In this document: piece by piece, positions 12,467-21,610 of the stretch
Numbering within the stretch: the first letter of the stretch is position 1
Layout of the letters: each line of letters opens with the position of its first letter
NCBI RefSeq assembly: GCF_014397785.1
Contig: NZ_VZQQ01000002.1
Location: 248,001 to 312,000, forward strand
DNA: 64,000 bases
Direction of reading: 5' to 3'
DNA from: Paraburkholderia podalyriae
Lineage (GTDB): Bacteria; Pseudomonadota; Gammaproteobacteria; Burkholderiales; Burkholderiaceae
The notes under the pieces: generated by a model
What the model was told of the DNA's origin: nothing
The model's input: only the letters and a program-made list of their open reading frames with translations
Databases searched by the model: none
Program-made: the position numbers and the translations under genes

Positions 12467-12931
12467 TCACAGCTTCTGCGCGATGGCCAGCGAGAAAATC
12501 CGCTGCCATCGGCGCGCCATCCGTTCGTTCGGCATCGGCACGAGCCACTCGCCATGCCGTGAGTCCTTGACCTTCAGCGCGAGTCGCGCCTGCGCGTCGC
12601 GGCCCTGTGCTTCGGCGCCGAGCAGGTCGGCGAAGATATACGCGCCCTGCTGATCGCCGACGCGAATCTCGCAGAGCCGCTTGGCCGCCGCGAGCCGCAC
12701 CGACCCCCAACTGCCCTTCAGCTCGTGCGTCCAGTCGCCGTCGCGCACGTTCGGCGCGACTTCGCGGCGCCGCTGCCGCCAGTACGCGAGCGCACCGGCG
12801 ATCAGCAACGCAACCAGCACGGCGACGCCCTCGGCCACCACCAGCCCGAAAGCGGCCTGCAGCGCATAAAAGGCGCGCACCGCGCCGTATCCCAGCGCGA
12901 TCAGCGCAATCAACGCAACGACAATCGGCAT
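12467..12931 (-). CDS. Conserved membrane protein of unknown function
   Basis: I do not recognise this 154-residue protein. Two hydrophobic helices (about residues 3-24 and 29-50) are followed by a basic WRQRRR stop-transfer signal, which places the remaining 100 residues in the cytoplasm. The soluble part contains WTHELKGSWGSVRLAAAKRLCEI and ends with a basic helix. It is convergent with mdtC (32 bases apart) and lies 74 bases downstream of the peroxiredoxin gene, with which it may be co-transcribed. The frame was chosen for its clean membrane segments; overlapping frames are arginine-rich shadows. Confidence 0.65.
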   Translation of the reverse strand: MPIVVALIALIALGYGAVRAFYALQAAFGLVVAEGVAVLVALLIAGALAYWRQRRREVAPNVRDGDWTHELKGSWGSVRLAAAKRLCEIRVGDQQGAYIFADLLGAEAQGRDAQARLALKVKDSRHGEWLVPMPNERMARRWQRIFSLAIAQKL

Positions 12932-13005
12932 CGCAAGCTCTTCCGGTAAAAGGTTTTAGCCTGGCACAGGCGATACGCGATGCCACACGAGGCACACGCG
13001 GCCCT

Positions 13006-13569
13006 TCATTGACCCTTATGCGCGGCCGCCCACTCCTTGAGCGCGTTCAGCGTGTTCTCGACATGCTTCTCGGGCGACAGGCTCGTGTACTCGTAGATGA
13101 TCTTGCCGTCGGGCGAGATCACGTACGACACGCGATTCGCCATGCCGGCCTTCATCGGCATGCCCGCGTCGTATGCGCTGATCACCTTCGCGTCGGCGTC
13201 GGCCGCGACCGGGAATTTGCTGCGGCATTCGCTGACCGAAAACTTCGTTAGCGTATCGATGTTGTCGTGCGACACGCCGATCACCGACGCGCCGTATTGC
13301 TTGTACTCGTCGACCGCATCGGCGAACTCGTGCGCCTCGATCGTGCAGCCCGTCGTGAACGCGGCCGGATAGAAGTACAGCACGACCGGCCCCTTCTTCA
13401 GTTCGTCGGCAAGCGAATACGTGTAGGTCTTGCCGCCGAGCGAGGCCTCGGCGGTAAACGTCGGCGCCGTGTCGCCGGGCTTCAGGGTTGCCGAAGCGAG
13501 CGGCGCATGCATGGCGAATCCGAACGCCATGACGGCTGCCAGTGCCGCCGGTAGGTGTTGTTTCTTCAT
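13006..13569 (-). CDS. Exported peroxiredoxin (AhpC/TSA, BCP-like)
   Basis: A 187-residue thiol peroxidase. Residues 1-27 form a signal peptide with cleavage after ASA, so the enzyme should act in the periplasm. The thioredoxin fold carries the peroxidatic cysteine (Cys75) in FYPAAFTTGCTIEA, with the preceding Pro and Thr of the active site; Cys115 (SVSECRSKF) may be the resolving cysteine. It would reduce hydrogen peroxide or organic peroxides using an unknown thiol donor. Of three in-frame ATG codons, the one at 13569 has a Shine-Dalgarno GGAGAAG seven bases upstream; the others would put that element inside the gene. The export signal is uncommon for BCP-type enzymes. Confidence 0.9.
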   Translation of the reverse strand: MKKQHLPAALAAVMAFGFAMHAPLASATLKPGDTAPTFTAEASLGGKTYTYSLADELKKGPVVLYFYPAAFTTGCTIEAHEFADAVDEYKQYGASVIGVSHDNIDTLTKFSVSECRSKFPVAADADAKVISAYDAGMPMKAGMANRVSYVISPDGKIIYEYTSLSPEKHVENTLNALKEWAAAHKGQ

Positions 13570-13740
13570 CTGCTTCTCCATGCGTGAGCGCACGCGGTTG
13601 ATCCGGTCAATCGAAGACAGCTTCGGCCGCCGTCACGGGCCGTCGCTGAACTGTCCATTGGACCACGGATGCGCACGCGGCGTCAGTCACCGCCAGGACT
13701 ACAAGCGAATCGAAAGCATGCGGCGCGCGAGCTCAGCACA

Positions 13741-15042
13741 TCAAAGACCCAACTCGGCCACGTGCGCGCCGAACCACGCCGCCGCCGACAGGTTCAGCTC
13801 CGACACCACGTCGGGCGTCAGCGCGGGGAGGCCCGCCGCCGTCGCGACCGGCGCGGCGTCGCCGCCCTCGCCCGCGACCTCGGCGATCAGCAGCAGAGCG
13901 CCCAGTTCACCCTTGCGCGCGACGATCGCGTCGCGGATCTGCGGCGCGAGGCCGAGCTTTTCGAGCACCGTATCCGGCGTGCTGTCGAGCACGATATGCA
14001 CGAGCGAAAAAATCCCGGTCATGAACGCGGCGTCGGCGAATTCGCCGTCGGCAGGACGCAGCCAGTTCGCGGCCAGCTCCATGAAACGCGAGCGCGTCGC
14101 GGCCAATTGCACGAGCGGATCGGCGCGCCACGGCAGGTCGCCCGTATCCGCGTACAGCAGCAGTTGCGCCCAGCGCGCGATCTGCCGCGTGCCGGTCGCG
14201 ATGATCGCCTCGCGCAGCGACGCGATGTTGCGCCCAAGACCGAACGCGCTCGAATTGACGAGCCGCAGCAGTTGCACGACCACGCCTGGATTCAACTTCA
14301 GCTCCGCCTCCAGCTCGACGATGCCGGCGTCGCGCGACAGCAGCGCGAGCAGCCGCAGCAGGCCCGGGCGCAACGAGCGGTTGCGCGGCGCGGCCAGCAC
14401 CTGCGGCCGCGCGAAGAAGTAGCCCTGGAACAGATCGAAGCCGAGGTCGTGGGCGAGCGCAAAGTCCTCGCGTGTCTCGACCTTCTCGGCGAGCAGCGTC
14501 TTGCCGTGGCCGCGCAGCGTCGACGCGAGCTTCGCGACCGTGCGGCGCGGCGTCTGCAGGAAGTCGATCTTGACGATGTCGGCGAAAGGCAGCATCGCGC
14601 TCAGCTCGTCCGACAGATCGTGCACGTCGTCGAGCGCGACCTGGAAGCCGGCGCCGCGCAGCTCGCCCAGACGACGCGCGAGCGACGCGTCGTAGCGCAC
14701 GGTTTCGAGGATTTCGAGCACGAAGCGCTCGGGCGGCATCAGATGGACGATGTCGCTAAAGAGCAGCGCACGATCGATATTGACGAAGCCGCGATGCTGG
14801 CCCAGCACGGCCGGCACGCCGATTCCGCCGATCGTGCGCGCGACCACCTGCGCGGTGGCCTGCGCGTCGTCGTTGATCTCGGCGTAGTTGTACGTGCCGG
14901 CACGGAACAGTAGCTCGTAAGCATGCAGCGCGCCGTCGCGATCGAGAATCGGCTGGCGGCCGACATAGACATACTGCGCGGCCGCGTCCGGGTACCCGTG
15001 CTCAGGATAGCCGGCCGACGAGCCGGCGAATGCATTACGCAC
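13741..15042 (-). CDS. EAL-HDOD (YuxH-type) signalling protein, copy 1
   Basis: A 433-residue protein joining an EAL-like domain (about residues 20-225) to an HDOD domain (about 230-430). The catalytic signature is only partly kept: YELLFRAG has ExLxR, but the DDFGTG loop is replaced by LDDVHDLS, so c-di-GMP hydrolysis is doubtful. EAL-HDOD proteins such as CdgJ of Vibrio act in motility and biofilm control without enzymatic activity. The HDOD part contains LEAELKLNPGVVVQLLRLVN. It is a paralogue of the gene at 18864-20240 and diverges from the PAS-GGDEF-EAL gene, with a FliA-like promoter upstream. Confidence 0.88.
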   Translation of the reverse strand: MRNAFAGSSAGYPEHGYPDAAAQYVYVGRQPILDRDGALHAYELLFRAGTYNYAEINDDAQATAQVVARTIGGIGVPAVLGQHRGFVNIDRALLFSDIVHLMPPERFVLEILETVRYDASLARRLGELRGAGFQVALDDVHDLSDELSAMLPFADIVKIDFLQTPRRTVAKLASTLRGHGKTLLAEKVETREDFALAHDLGFDLFQGYFFARPQVLAAPRNRSLRPGLLRLLALLSRDAGIVELEAELKLNPGVVVQLLRLVNSSAFGLGRNIASLREAIIATGTRQIARWAQLLLYADTGDLPWRADPLVQLAATRSRFMELAANWLRPADGEFADAAFMTGIFSLVHIVLDSTPDTVLEKLGLAPQIRDAIVARKGELGALLLIAEVAGEGGDAAPVATAAGLPALTPDVVSELNLSAAAWFGAHVAELGL

Positions 15043-15180
15043 CTCGGCGTCCCGCGGGACGGGCCGTGGGGGTCTGGCGGACCTGACGACAGGGCGTTCG
15101 GAGATGGATCATCGGTACAAGGTTCGGAAAGTCTATGCTGCGCGACGTCACGGGTCGCGGACCAAGGGAGATTCGCCATA

Positions 15181-15208
15181 TTAACGGCCGCGAAGCGGCG
15201 TCACTTTA
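15181..15208 (-). promoter_or_regulatory. Candidate FliA (sigma-28) promoter for EAL-HDOD copy 1
   Basis: On the minus strand, TAAAGTGA is followed after 12 bases by GCCGTTAA, close to the FliA consensus TAAAGTTT-N11-GCCGATAA (6/8 and 7/8 matches, spacer one base long). It would give a leader of about 130 bases. Confidence 0.4.
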
Positions 15209-15271
15209 ACCGAATCGTCCCGGCGACGGCAGCGGGCTTCGCCTTACCAGATGTTTTTCTCCGCCCGCCGC

Positions 15272-15298
15272 TAAAGATTTCCCCGCACGCGTCGTTAT
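15272..15298 (+). promoter_or_regulatory. Candidate FliA (sigma-28) promoter for the PAS-GGDEF-EAL gene
   Basis: TAAAGATT, an exact 11-base spacer, then GTCGTTAT: 7/8 and 5/8 matches to the FliA elements. Transcription would begin near 15305, about 90 bases before the ATG. It suggests that this c-di-GMP gene belongs to the flagellar regulon. Confidence 0.45.
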
Positions 15299-15395
15299 CT
15301 CGTTCTGATAGGGTGGCCTGCTATCTGCCGCCCCCCCAGGGACCGGCGGACCAGCAGCCGCGCCCGCGGACGAACCCAGGTTGCCAGCGACAAAC

Positions 15396-17210
15396 ATGGA
15401 AGCGAACACGATCACCGCGCCCCGCCGGGGCTCCTTGCGCACGGTCATCGACCGGCTGCGAGCGTTCGGCCGGCGCGAGGACGACGCCCAGCCGAGCAGC
15501 ACGAACCGCCCGCTCCCACTGGAACAGGTGGTCGGCGCGGTCGACCTGCTCGCGCACGTCGACGATGCGTTGCGCTTCATCTACGTGTCCGACGCGAGCC
15601 TGCGCTTCATCGGCTATCACCGCGAGTACCTGAAAACCGCGACGCTGCACGATCTGGTCGCGCCCGCCGACGCGCCGCGCCTCGACGCGCTGCTCAAGCA
15701 AGCGGCGGCCTCGGGCAACGTCGAGAAAGCGACGCTCGGGCTCGTCAAGTCGCTGACCTATCCGATCACGGTCGAGCTGCGCGTCGTGCGCAGCAGCCAC
15801 GAGGGCGTCGACGGCTACGCGATCGCCGGCTTCGACGTGTCGTCGTGGCGCGCCGCCGAAGAGCGCCTGACCCAGGCGTTGCATCTGGACCGGCTGACCA
15901 GCCTGCCGAACCAGTCGGGTCTGTTGCACGCGTTGCTCGACGCGCAACAGAAGGCCGACGCGCACGGCACGCCGGTCGCGTTGCTGTTGCTCGATCTCGA
16001 CGACTATCAGCGCGTGAACCGCGCGCTCGGCTATGACGCCGGCGACGAGATGCTGCGCGACACGTCGCGGCGCCTGTTGAACATGACGAGCCCGAACGAA
16101 ACGATCGCGCGCGTCGCGAGCGACGAGTTCGCGATCCTCGTGAAGCCGGCCGCGAGCCGCACCGACGCGGCGGCGGCCGCCGAAGCGCTGGCGCGGCGTC
16201 TGCTGACCGCGATCCAGCAGCCGTACGTGTTCAAGGGTCAGCAGGTGCACCTGTCGGCTAGCATCGGCATCGCGCTTTACCCCGACGTGCGCCATGCCAA
16301 CGACACTGGCGGCCACGACACGCACCTGCTGCGCTGGGCCGACCACGCGCTGTTGCAGGCGAAGGCCGCGGGCGGCAACACGCTCGCGTTCTACGTGCCC
16401 GACGACAACCCGGCCGACGCCGAGCGCCTGAAGCTCGAGGCCGACCTCTACGACGGCGTACGCAACGGCGAGTTTTCGCTGCACTTCCAGCCGATCACGA
16501 GCAGCCGCACGCGAGGCGTGGTCGGTGTCGAGGCGTTGATCCGCTGGGCGCATCCGGTGCATGGCCTCGTGCCGCCGTCGATGTTCATTCCGCTTGCCGA
16601 GTCGATCGGGCTCATCAACTTCCTCGGCAACTGGGTGCTGAAGGTCGCGTGCATGCAGCTGATCCAGTGGGACGCGAAGGGCATCCCGCTGCAATACGTG
16701 GCCGTCAACGTATCGCCGCAGCAGTTTCGCGATCCGCGCTTCAAGGACTCGGTGCGCGAAGCGCTCGAGCTGACCGGCATCGATCCGCGCCGCGTCGTCT
16801 TCGAAATCACCGAAAGTCTGCTGATGCACGATCCGGCGCATGCGAAGGTCTTGCTCGAAGACCTGACCGCGATGGGCATCCGCTTCGCCGTCGACGACTT
16901 CGGCACCGGCTATTCGAGCCTCGCGTACCTGCAGCGTTTTCCGCTCGCGAAGCTGAAGATCGACCGGAGTTTCGTCGAGAATCTGCTAACCTCGCGAAAC
17001 GATCAGGCAATCGTTAGCGCTGTCGTTGGCCTGGCGCAAACGCTCGACCTCGAACTGGTTGCCGAGGGCGTCGAAACAGAAGCGCAACGCGCGCTGCTCA
17101 CCGAGATGGGCTGCGATCACATTCAGGGCTGGCTCGTCTGCAAGGCGCTGCCGTCCGAGGAACTCGCGCAGCGCTTCGAAGCGCGCGAGCTTCAGCTGCA
17201 CAGCGCGTAA
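15396..17210 (+). CDS. PAS-GGDEF-EAL protein, probable c-di-GMP phosphodiesterase
   Basis: A 604-residue cytoplasmic protein. A PAS domain (about residues 45-150) precedes a GGDEF domain (about 160-335) whose active-site motif is degraded to ASDEF (near residue 241), so it probably cannot make c-di-GMP but may bind GTP. The EAL domain (about 350-600) keeps the catalytic set: VEALIRWAHP (near 378), NVSPQQF, FEITES, DDFGTGYSSL, KIDRSF and EGVET. It should hydrolyse c-di-GMP to pGpG. The ATG at 15396 was chosen over an in-frame TTG at 15381 as the more likely start; no membrane segment is present. The HDOD gene 95 bases downstream is probably co-transcribed. Confidence 0.92.
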   Translation: MEANTITAPRRGSLRTVIDRLRAFGRREDDAQPSSTNRPLPLEQVVGAVDLLAHVDDALRFIYVSDASLRFIGYHREYLKTATLHDLVAPADAPRLDALLKQAAASGNVEKATLGLVKSLTYPITVELRVVRSSHEGVDGYAIAGFDVSSWRAAEERLTQALHLDRLTSLPNQSGLLHALLDAQQKADAHGTPVALLLLDLDDYQRVNRALGYDAGDEMLRDTSRRLLNMTSPNETIARVASDEFAILVKPAASRTDAAAAAEALARRLLTAIQQPYVFKGQQVHLSASIGIALYPDVRHANDTGGHDTHLLRWADHALLQAKAAGGNTLAFYVPDDNPADAERLKLEADLYDGVRNGEFSLHFQPITSSRTRGVVGVEALIRWAHPVHGLVPPSMFIPLAESIGLINFLGNWVLKVACMQLIQWDAKGIPLQYVAVNVSPQQFRDPRFKDSVREALELTGIDPRRVVFEITESLLMHDPAHAKVLLEDLTAMGIRFAVDDFGTGYSSLAYLQRFPLAKLKIDRSFVENLLTSRNDQAIVSAVVGLAQTLDLELVAEGVETEAQRALLTEMGCDHIQGWLVCKALPSEELAQRFEARELQLHSA

Positions 17211-17305
17211 CGGGCGATGTACACGCGACGCCCAGGCAGCGGAACAAACCGGCTCTCGACCGGCATCGCATTCACTGGAACACGTATGGCTTTTGCGGGA
17301 CTCAC

Positions 17306-18763
17306 ATGGTAAAGGCGGCAGTGCTCGACCGGCTCTGGTCGCGAATGAGCGAGCGCGGCGATTTCCCTATGCTGTCGCAATCGCTGCGCACCACCATGGC
17401 GGCAGTGACCAACGACGACCTCGACTTCACCGGCCTCGTGCAGGTGGTGCTGTCGGACTTCGCGCTCACGCAGAAAGTGCTGCGGCTCGCGAACTCGGCG
17501 ATGTACATGGCGTTCGGCGGCAACATCACGACCGTGTCACGCGCGCTGATGGTGCTCGGCATGGATGCGGTCGGTCACCTGGTCGTCGGTCTGAAGATCG
17601 TCGATCACTTTCATCACAGCGCGCCGCGCCGCATCGACGCGAAACTCGAACTGAACCGCACGCTGCTGTCGGGCTGCGTCGCGCGCAAGCTGACCGAGCG
17701 CGGCGACCTGCGCGCCGGCGAGGAAGCGGTGGTCTGCACGCTGATGCGGCAAATCGGCAAGCTGCTCGTCGTGTTCTATCTCGACGCGGAATGGGACCAG
17801 ATTCGCCGCCATATCGACGGCGGCGCGCCCGAAGCCGATGCGTGCGCGCTCGTGCTCGGCGTCACGTTCGATGAAATCGGCGCCGAAGCCGCGGTGCGCT
17901 GGCGCCTGCCCGACACGATCCGCTCGGGCATGGGCGAGTTCGATCCGCAGGACGTGACGCAACCGCGCCAGGTGCAGTGGCTGCGCGCGATCACCAATTA
18001 CTCGACCGCGGTCGCCGACGTGCTCACGCAGCAGAACATGCCCGAGTGGGAACGCGAGGCACGCATCGGCGAGCTTGCGCACGAGTACAGCGCCGCGCTG
18101 AACACGGACCCCGAGGTGCTGCTGCAGATGAGCGTCGCGCTCGCGCGCGAGGAAGGCGGCGACGGCGTGATGGCGGAAATCGTCGAACTGCGCGCGAATG
18201 CAGATGCGATCGCGCGCGAGGCGCTCACGCCCGAGGCGCGCATCGCGGTCGGCGTGGAGGACCTGCGCGGCCTGCCCGAGGGCAGCCCGCTCGCACCGGC
18301 GCTCGCGATGGCCGCGGAGACCGTGCTCGCGGGCCTCGGCTTCGCGCGCGTCGTGGTGTTCATCAAGCACAGCAACGGCACGTTCAGGGCGCGTCTCGGC
18401 CTCGGGCCAAAGATCGACGCGGCGCTGCCGCGGCTCTCGTTCAACACCGCGTTCGAGCCCGACGTGTTCCATCTCGCGATCGCGAACTCGGTGGGCATCT
18501 TCATCGAGAATGCGCGCGATCCGAAGATGGTCGCGCGGCTGCCGGAGTGGTTCCGCCGCTCGTTCGACGACGCTCGCGCGTTCGTGCTGCTGCCGGTCCT
18601 CGACGAAACCGATCAGACTGTCGCGCTGCTCTACGGCGACTGGTCGCACACCCAGGAGGCGCGCCGCATCTCGCAGAAGGAGATGGGCGTGCTCAACGAA
18701 CTGGCTCAGGAGTTAGGACGTTTTTTCGGCCAGGGGCAGATGCGGGAAATGGAGACGATGTGA
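17306..18763 (+). CDS. HDOD-domain signalling protein
   Basis: A 485-residue protein with an N-terminal HDOD domain (about residues 15-215), an HD-like fold that has lost the metal-binding residues. It is recognised from the helices around LSDFALTQKVLRLANSAMY and VSRALMVLGMDAVGHLVVG. The C-terminal half (about 300-480) looks GAF-like and ends in a helix after LLYGDWSHTQEARRIS. HDOD proteins relay c-di-GMP or two-component signals to motility and type III systems in several proteobacteria. It follows the PAS-GGDEF-EAL gene on the same strand and is convergent with the second EAL-HDOD gene. The partner is not known. Confidence 0.85.
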   Translation: MVKAAVLDRLWSRMSERGDFPMLSQSLRTTMAAVTNDDLDFTGLVQVVLSDFALTQKVLRLANSAMYMAFGGNITTVSRALMVLGMDAVGHLVVGLKIVDHFHHSAPRRIDAKLELNRTLLSGCVARKLTERGDLRAGEEAVVCTLMRQIGKLLVVFYLDAEWDQIRRHIDGGAPEADACALVLGVTFDEIGAEAAVRWRLPDTIRSGMGEFDPQDVTQPRQVQWLRAITNYSTAVADVLTQQNMPEWEREARIGELAHEYSAALNTDPEVLLQMSVALAREEGGDGVMAEIVELRANADAIAREALTPEARIAVGVEDLRGLPEGSPLAPALAMAAETVLAGLGFARVVVFIKHSNGTFRARLGLGPKIDAALPRLSFNTAFEPDVFHLAIANSVGIFIENARDPKMVARLPEWFRRSFDDARAFVLLPVLDETDQTVALLYGDWSHTQEARRISQKEMGVLNELAQELGRFFGQGQMREMETM

Positions 18764-18769
18764 AGACCT

Positions 18770-18790
18770 GGCGTGATCGTTGATCACGCC
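18770..18790 (+). terminator. Possible terminator after the HDOD gene
   Basis: Perfect 9-bp stem GGCGTGATC/GATCACGCC with a three-base loop begins six bases after the stop codon. Only a weak T-run (GCTTTACTGT) follows, so termination is plausible but not certain. Confidence 0.45.
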
Positions 18791-18845
18791 GCTTTACTGT
18801 CAACCTTTTCCGTGTTTGCCCGAAAACGATTTGTTCCGGGCACGT

Positions 18846-18863
18846 GTGGGGCTTTTGCCCCAC
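18846..18863 (-). terminator. Hairpin immediately after EAL-HDOD copy 2
   Basis: GTGGGGC-TTTT-GCCCCAC forms a perfect 7-bp stem abutting the minus-strand stop codon at 18864-18866. No T-tract follows on either strand; it may be a weak terminator or protect the 3' end of the message. Confidence 0.35.
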
Positions 18864-20240
18864 TCAATCCTCGATCCGCTCCAGCCCATCCGCGCTGCGA
18901 TCCGCGACGCCGGCCCACGCGCCGGCCGCGAGACCCATCTGCGCGACCGCTTCCACCGTCAACGGCGCAAGACGCTCGCATAGCGTGGCGACGCGCTCCC
19001 ATGCACCGCCTTCGAGCGCTTCGACCGCGCTCAGCAGCAGACCCAGCCTGCCCTCGCGATGCAGGATCGCAGCCTGGATCGGCCGCGACAGCGTGAGGAT
19101 GTTCAGCGTTTTTTCGAGCGAGCCGCCGAACACCGCATCGACGAACGAAAACACACCGGTCAGGAATGCCGCGTCGGCTTCGTCGCGGCCCGCCTCGGGC
19201 ATGCGCTCGATCGCGAGTTCCATGAAGCGCGCGCGCGCGGCCGCGAGTTGCAGCAGCGGATCGTCCTCGAGCGCGACCTTGCGGCCGTCGGCGTAGAGCA
19301 GCAGTTGCGTCCAGCGCGCGATGCGGTCGGTGCCAGTCGCGTTGATCGCGTCGCGCAGCGTCGTTACCTTGTGACCGACCGCGAGGCCGCTCGAATTCGC
19401 GAGCTTCATCAGATGCATGACGAGCACCGGGTTCAGCTTCAGTTCGGCTTCGAGCTGCGCGACCGTCGGGTCGCCCGCGAGCAGTTGCAGCAGATTGAGC
19501 AGCGCGTGGCGCGGCGCGCTGACGCGGCGCGTCGCCGAGCTTTGCGCATGCGCGAAGTAATAGCCCTGGAAGCGGTCGAAGCCGAGTTCATGCGCTGCCT
19601 CGAAGTCGGCCTGCGCATCGACACCCGACGCGAGCAGCAGCTTGCCCGCCGACTTCAGCACGCTCGCGAGCTTCGGCAGCAGCGCACGCGGCGCGCGGGT
19701 GACGTCGATCTTGACGACTTCGGCGTACGGCAGCAGCTTCGCGAAGGTCTCGTTGGGCTGCGCGACGTCGTCGAGCGCGAAGCGGTAGCGGCGGCCGTGC
19801 AGATACACGACACGCGCTATCAACGCGTCGTCGGCGTCGAGCGACAAAGGCAGTTCGAGCATGAAGCGCTCTGGGGGCAGTCTCAGGATCGCGTCGTCGA
19901 GCAGCAGCTCGCGGTTCACGTCGACGTAGGCCGGATGGCCGGTCAGCGCGCCGCGCACGTCACTCTGCACGAGCCCGCGCACGATCGCGCGCGCGACGCG
20001 TTGCATCGGCGTGGGCGCGCGGCCCGGCAATGCGTCGGCTTCGGGTTGGGTATGGATATCGGCTTGCGGGACGCCTTGGTCGGCGTCGGCGGGCGTCAGC
20101 TCGGGCGCACGCACCTTGATCTCGTAGCCGCACAGCATGCCGTCCCGATTCAGAATGGGCTGACGCGCGAAGCTGGCGATGAGCGACGCGTCGTCGGTCG
20201 TGCCGCTGGGGCTCAGAGTCTCGATTGCGATGGTGGTCAT
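18864..20240 (-). CDS. EAL-HDOD (YuxH-type) signalling protein, copy 2
   Basis: A 458-residue paralogue of the protein at 13741-15042. The C-terminal HDOD halves align without gaps over long stretches (LEAELKLNPVLVMHLMKLAN against LEAELKLNPGVVVQLLRLVN, and IARWTQLLLYAD against IARWAQLLLYAD). The EAL-like half is more decayed: ExLxR reads YEIKVRAP and the Asp-Asp loop reads LDDVAQPNE, so it is almost certainly not an enzyme. It carries an insertion around residues 50-85 absent from copy 1. Its start has a purine-rich GGGGGATTGGA upstream. A TAAA-N15-GCCG element on its strand near 20350 is a poor FliA match. Confidence 0.86.
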   Translation of the reverse strand: MTTIAIETLSPSGTTDDASLIASFARQPILNRDGMLCGYEIKVRAPELTPADADQGVPQADIHTQPEADALPGRAPTPMQRVARAIVRGLVQSDVRGALTGHPAYVDVNRELLLDDAILRLPPERFMLELPLSLDADDALIARVVYLHGRRYRFALDDVAQPNETFAKLLPYAEVVKIDVTRAPRALLPKLASVLKSAGKLLLASGVDAQADFEAAHELGFDRFQGYYFAHAQSSATRRVSAPRHALLNLLQLLAGDPTVAQLEAELKLNPVLVMHLMKLANSSGLAVGHKVTTLRDAINATGTDRIARWTQLLLYADGRKVALEDDPLLQLAAARARFMELAIERMPEAGRDEADAAFLTGVFSFVDAVFGGSLEKTLNILTLSRPIQAAILHREGRLGLLLSAVEALEGGAWERVATLCERLAPLTVEAVAQMGLAAGAWAGVADRSADGLERIED

Positions 20241-20443
20241 TCCAATCCCCCGCTCGGCGCCGCTGGCGCCTGGCCGCTATGTTCTGTTTTCCGCTGCACG
20301 GTGGCGCGTTTCTGTGACGTTGAAAGCTCCGTCGCGCGCGGCAGTGTGCGTCGCAATTTTATCGCAGCGTGATTGGGCACGAACAGGCTTACGAGGCAAT
20401 ATCTCGAAATAATTGTTGAACGTTTGCGGCACGCGTGCAGAAA

Positions 20444-20474
20444 GCAAAACGGCCGCAACGGGCGGGCGTTTTGC
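20444..20474 (-). terminator. Probable terminator of the ast operon
   Basis: Perfect 8-bp arms GCAAAACG and CGTTTTGC enclose a GC-rich loop. On the minus strand it lies about 40 bases past the astE stop and ends in CGTTTTGCTTTCTG, a moderate U-rich tail. Confidence 0.5.
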
Positions 20475-20515
20475 ACACTTCGATGCATGGTTACTTCCTT
20501 CAACGCCTTGTCGTT

Positions 20516-21610
20516 CTAGACAAGCCTGGACAGCGTATCGGCGGTGGTGTCGACGACCAGCAGACCGGCGCGCAGGCCGGGCTTGACCGTCGGGTTCGGA
20601 AACACGATGCGCTCTTCGTCGCGCTGCACTGTGTATTGATAGTCGCCGTCGCGCGCGAGCAAGGTGCCCTTGGCGAGCGGCGTGAAGTTCGGCACATCGG
20701 GCGCGAGCAGCAGCTCGAACGCGTCGCTTTGCTTGGTCAGCTGATCGATGACGGTGAACACGCGCGGCAGCGCGGCTTGCGCGTCGGCAGGGGCGTCGGC
20801 TTGCGGGGTTGTTCGCGAACCCACCCGCGTGCCGGCCAGTAGTGCGCGCACCGCCAGATCCGCGCCCTCGAAGCGCGTCAGATCGTTTTCGCCGAACGGC
20901 CGAACCTTGCCAAGTTCGAGCGTGCACGCAGCGGCGCCGCACGCTTGCGCGGTGAAGTGCGAATAAGTGTTGCCCTTCGTCGTGTGCAGCAGCACCGCGC
21001 TGATGCGCGCGTCGCCGAGCCATTCGAACATCGCGCGCGACAAGGGCTTGCCGGTATGCGGCAGCAGCGCGAAGCGCTCGAACACCGACGCGCGGATCGC
21101 CGTATGCATGTCGATATGCCAGCGCGCGCCGGGCGCGGCGCACGCGTCGGCGAAAAAGCGCGTCGCGGCCTGTTCGAGCGCGGCCGCGCGCGGCGCTTCA
21201 TGACTGTGCGGCAGTTGCAGATGACGACCGCTGAACAGCCGGTTCAGATCGTCGTCGCGATAGCGGCCGCCGTCGCGCATCGCCTCGATATTGCCGAGAA
21301 TCACGAGCAGCCGGCACGCGAGCGCGGCGCGGCCGTGCGCGATATCGGCGACGATGCGCGACAGCAGTTCGATCGGCGCGGTTTCGTCGCCATGCACGCC
21401 GGCCGACACGAGCACGCTGCATAGGTCCGGGTGCGGGTCCGCGGGCTCGATGACGAGTACACCGTCGCCCTGCCACGTCCAGCGCACGCCGTTCGCGCAC
21501 GTGCCTTGCGCTTGATGCGCAGCAGGCCGCGAACCCACGAGCGTCCACGCGAGAAAATCGTCGAGCATCGCGCTCGGGGCCGGCGTCGTGTGCTCAGCGC
21601 TGGAAGTCAT
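20516..21610 (-). CDS. astE: Succinylglutamate desuccinylase
   Basis: A 364-residue zinc enzyme of the AspA/AstE carboxypeptidase-like family. It performs the last step of the arginine succinyltransferase pathway, splitting N2-succinylglutamate to glutamate and succinate. Zinc ligands are visible as GVHGDETAP (His73, Glu76) and HIDMHTA (His169 most likely), and the catalytic glutamate lies in [12 protein letters not shown]. Its start overlaps the end of astB by 17 bases, so translation is coupled. It is the last gene of the operon. An extra stretch near residues 260-275 ([15 protein letters not shown]) is not expected in the E. coli enzyme. Confidence 0.95.
   Translation of the reverse strand: MTSSAEHTTPAPSAMLDDFLAWTLVGSRPAAHQAQGTCANGVRWTWQGDGVLVIEPADPHPDLCSVLVSAGVHGDETAPIELLSRIVADIAHGRAALACRLLVILGNIEAMRDGGRYRDDDLNRLFSGRHLQLPHSHEAPRAAALEQAATRFFADACAAPGARWHIDMHTAIRASVFERFALLPHTGKPLSRAMFEWLGDARISAVLLHTTKGNTYSHFTAQACGAAACTLELGKVRPFGENDLTRFEGADLAVRALLAGTRVGSRTTPQADAPADAQAALPRVFTVIDQLTKQSDAFELLLAPDVPNFTPLAKGTLLARDGDYQYTVQRDEERIVFPNPTVKPGLRAGLLVVDTTADTLSRLV

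Larger units (their letters stand above)
15043..15395. other. Divergent gap holding two FliA-like promoters
   Basis: No gene was seen in these 353 bases. Two back-to-back flagellar-sigma-like elements, listed separately, face the two flanking signalling genes. The stretch next to 15320-15340 is C-rich. Confidence 0.5.
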
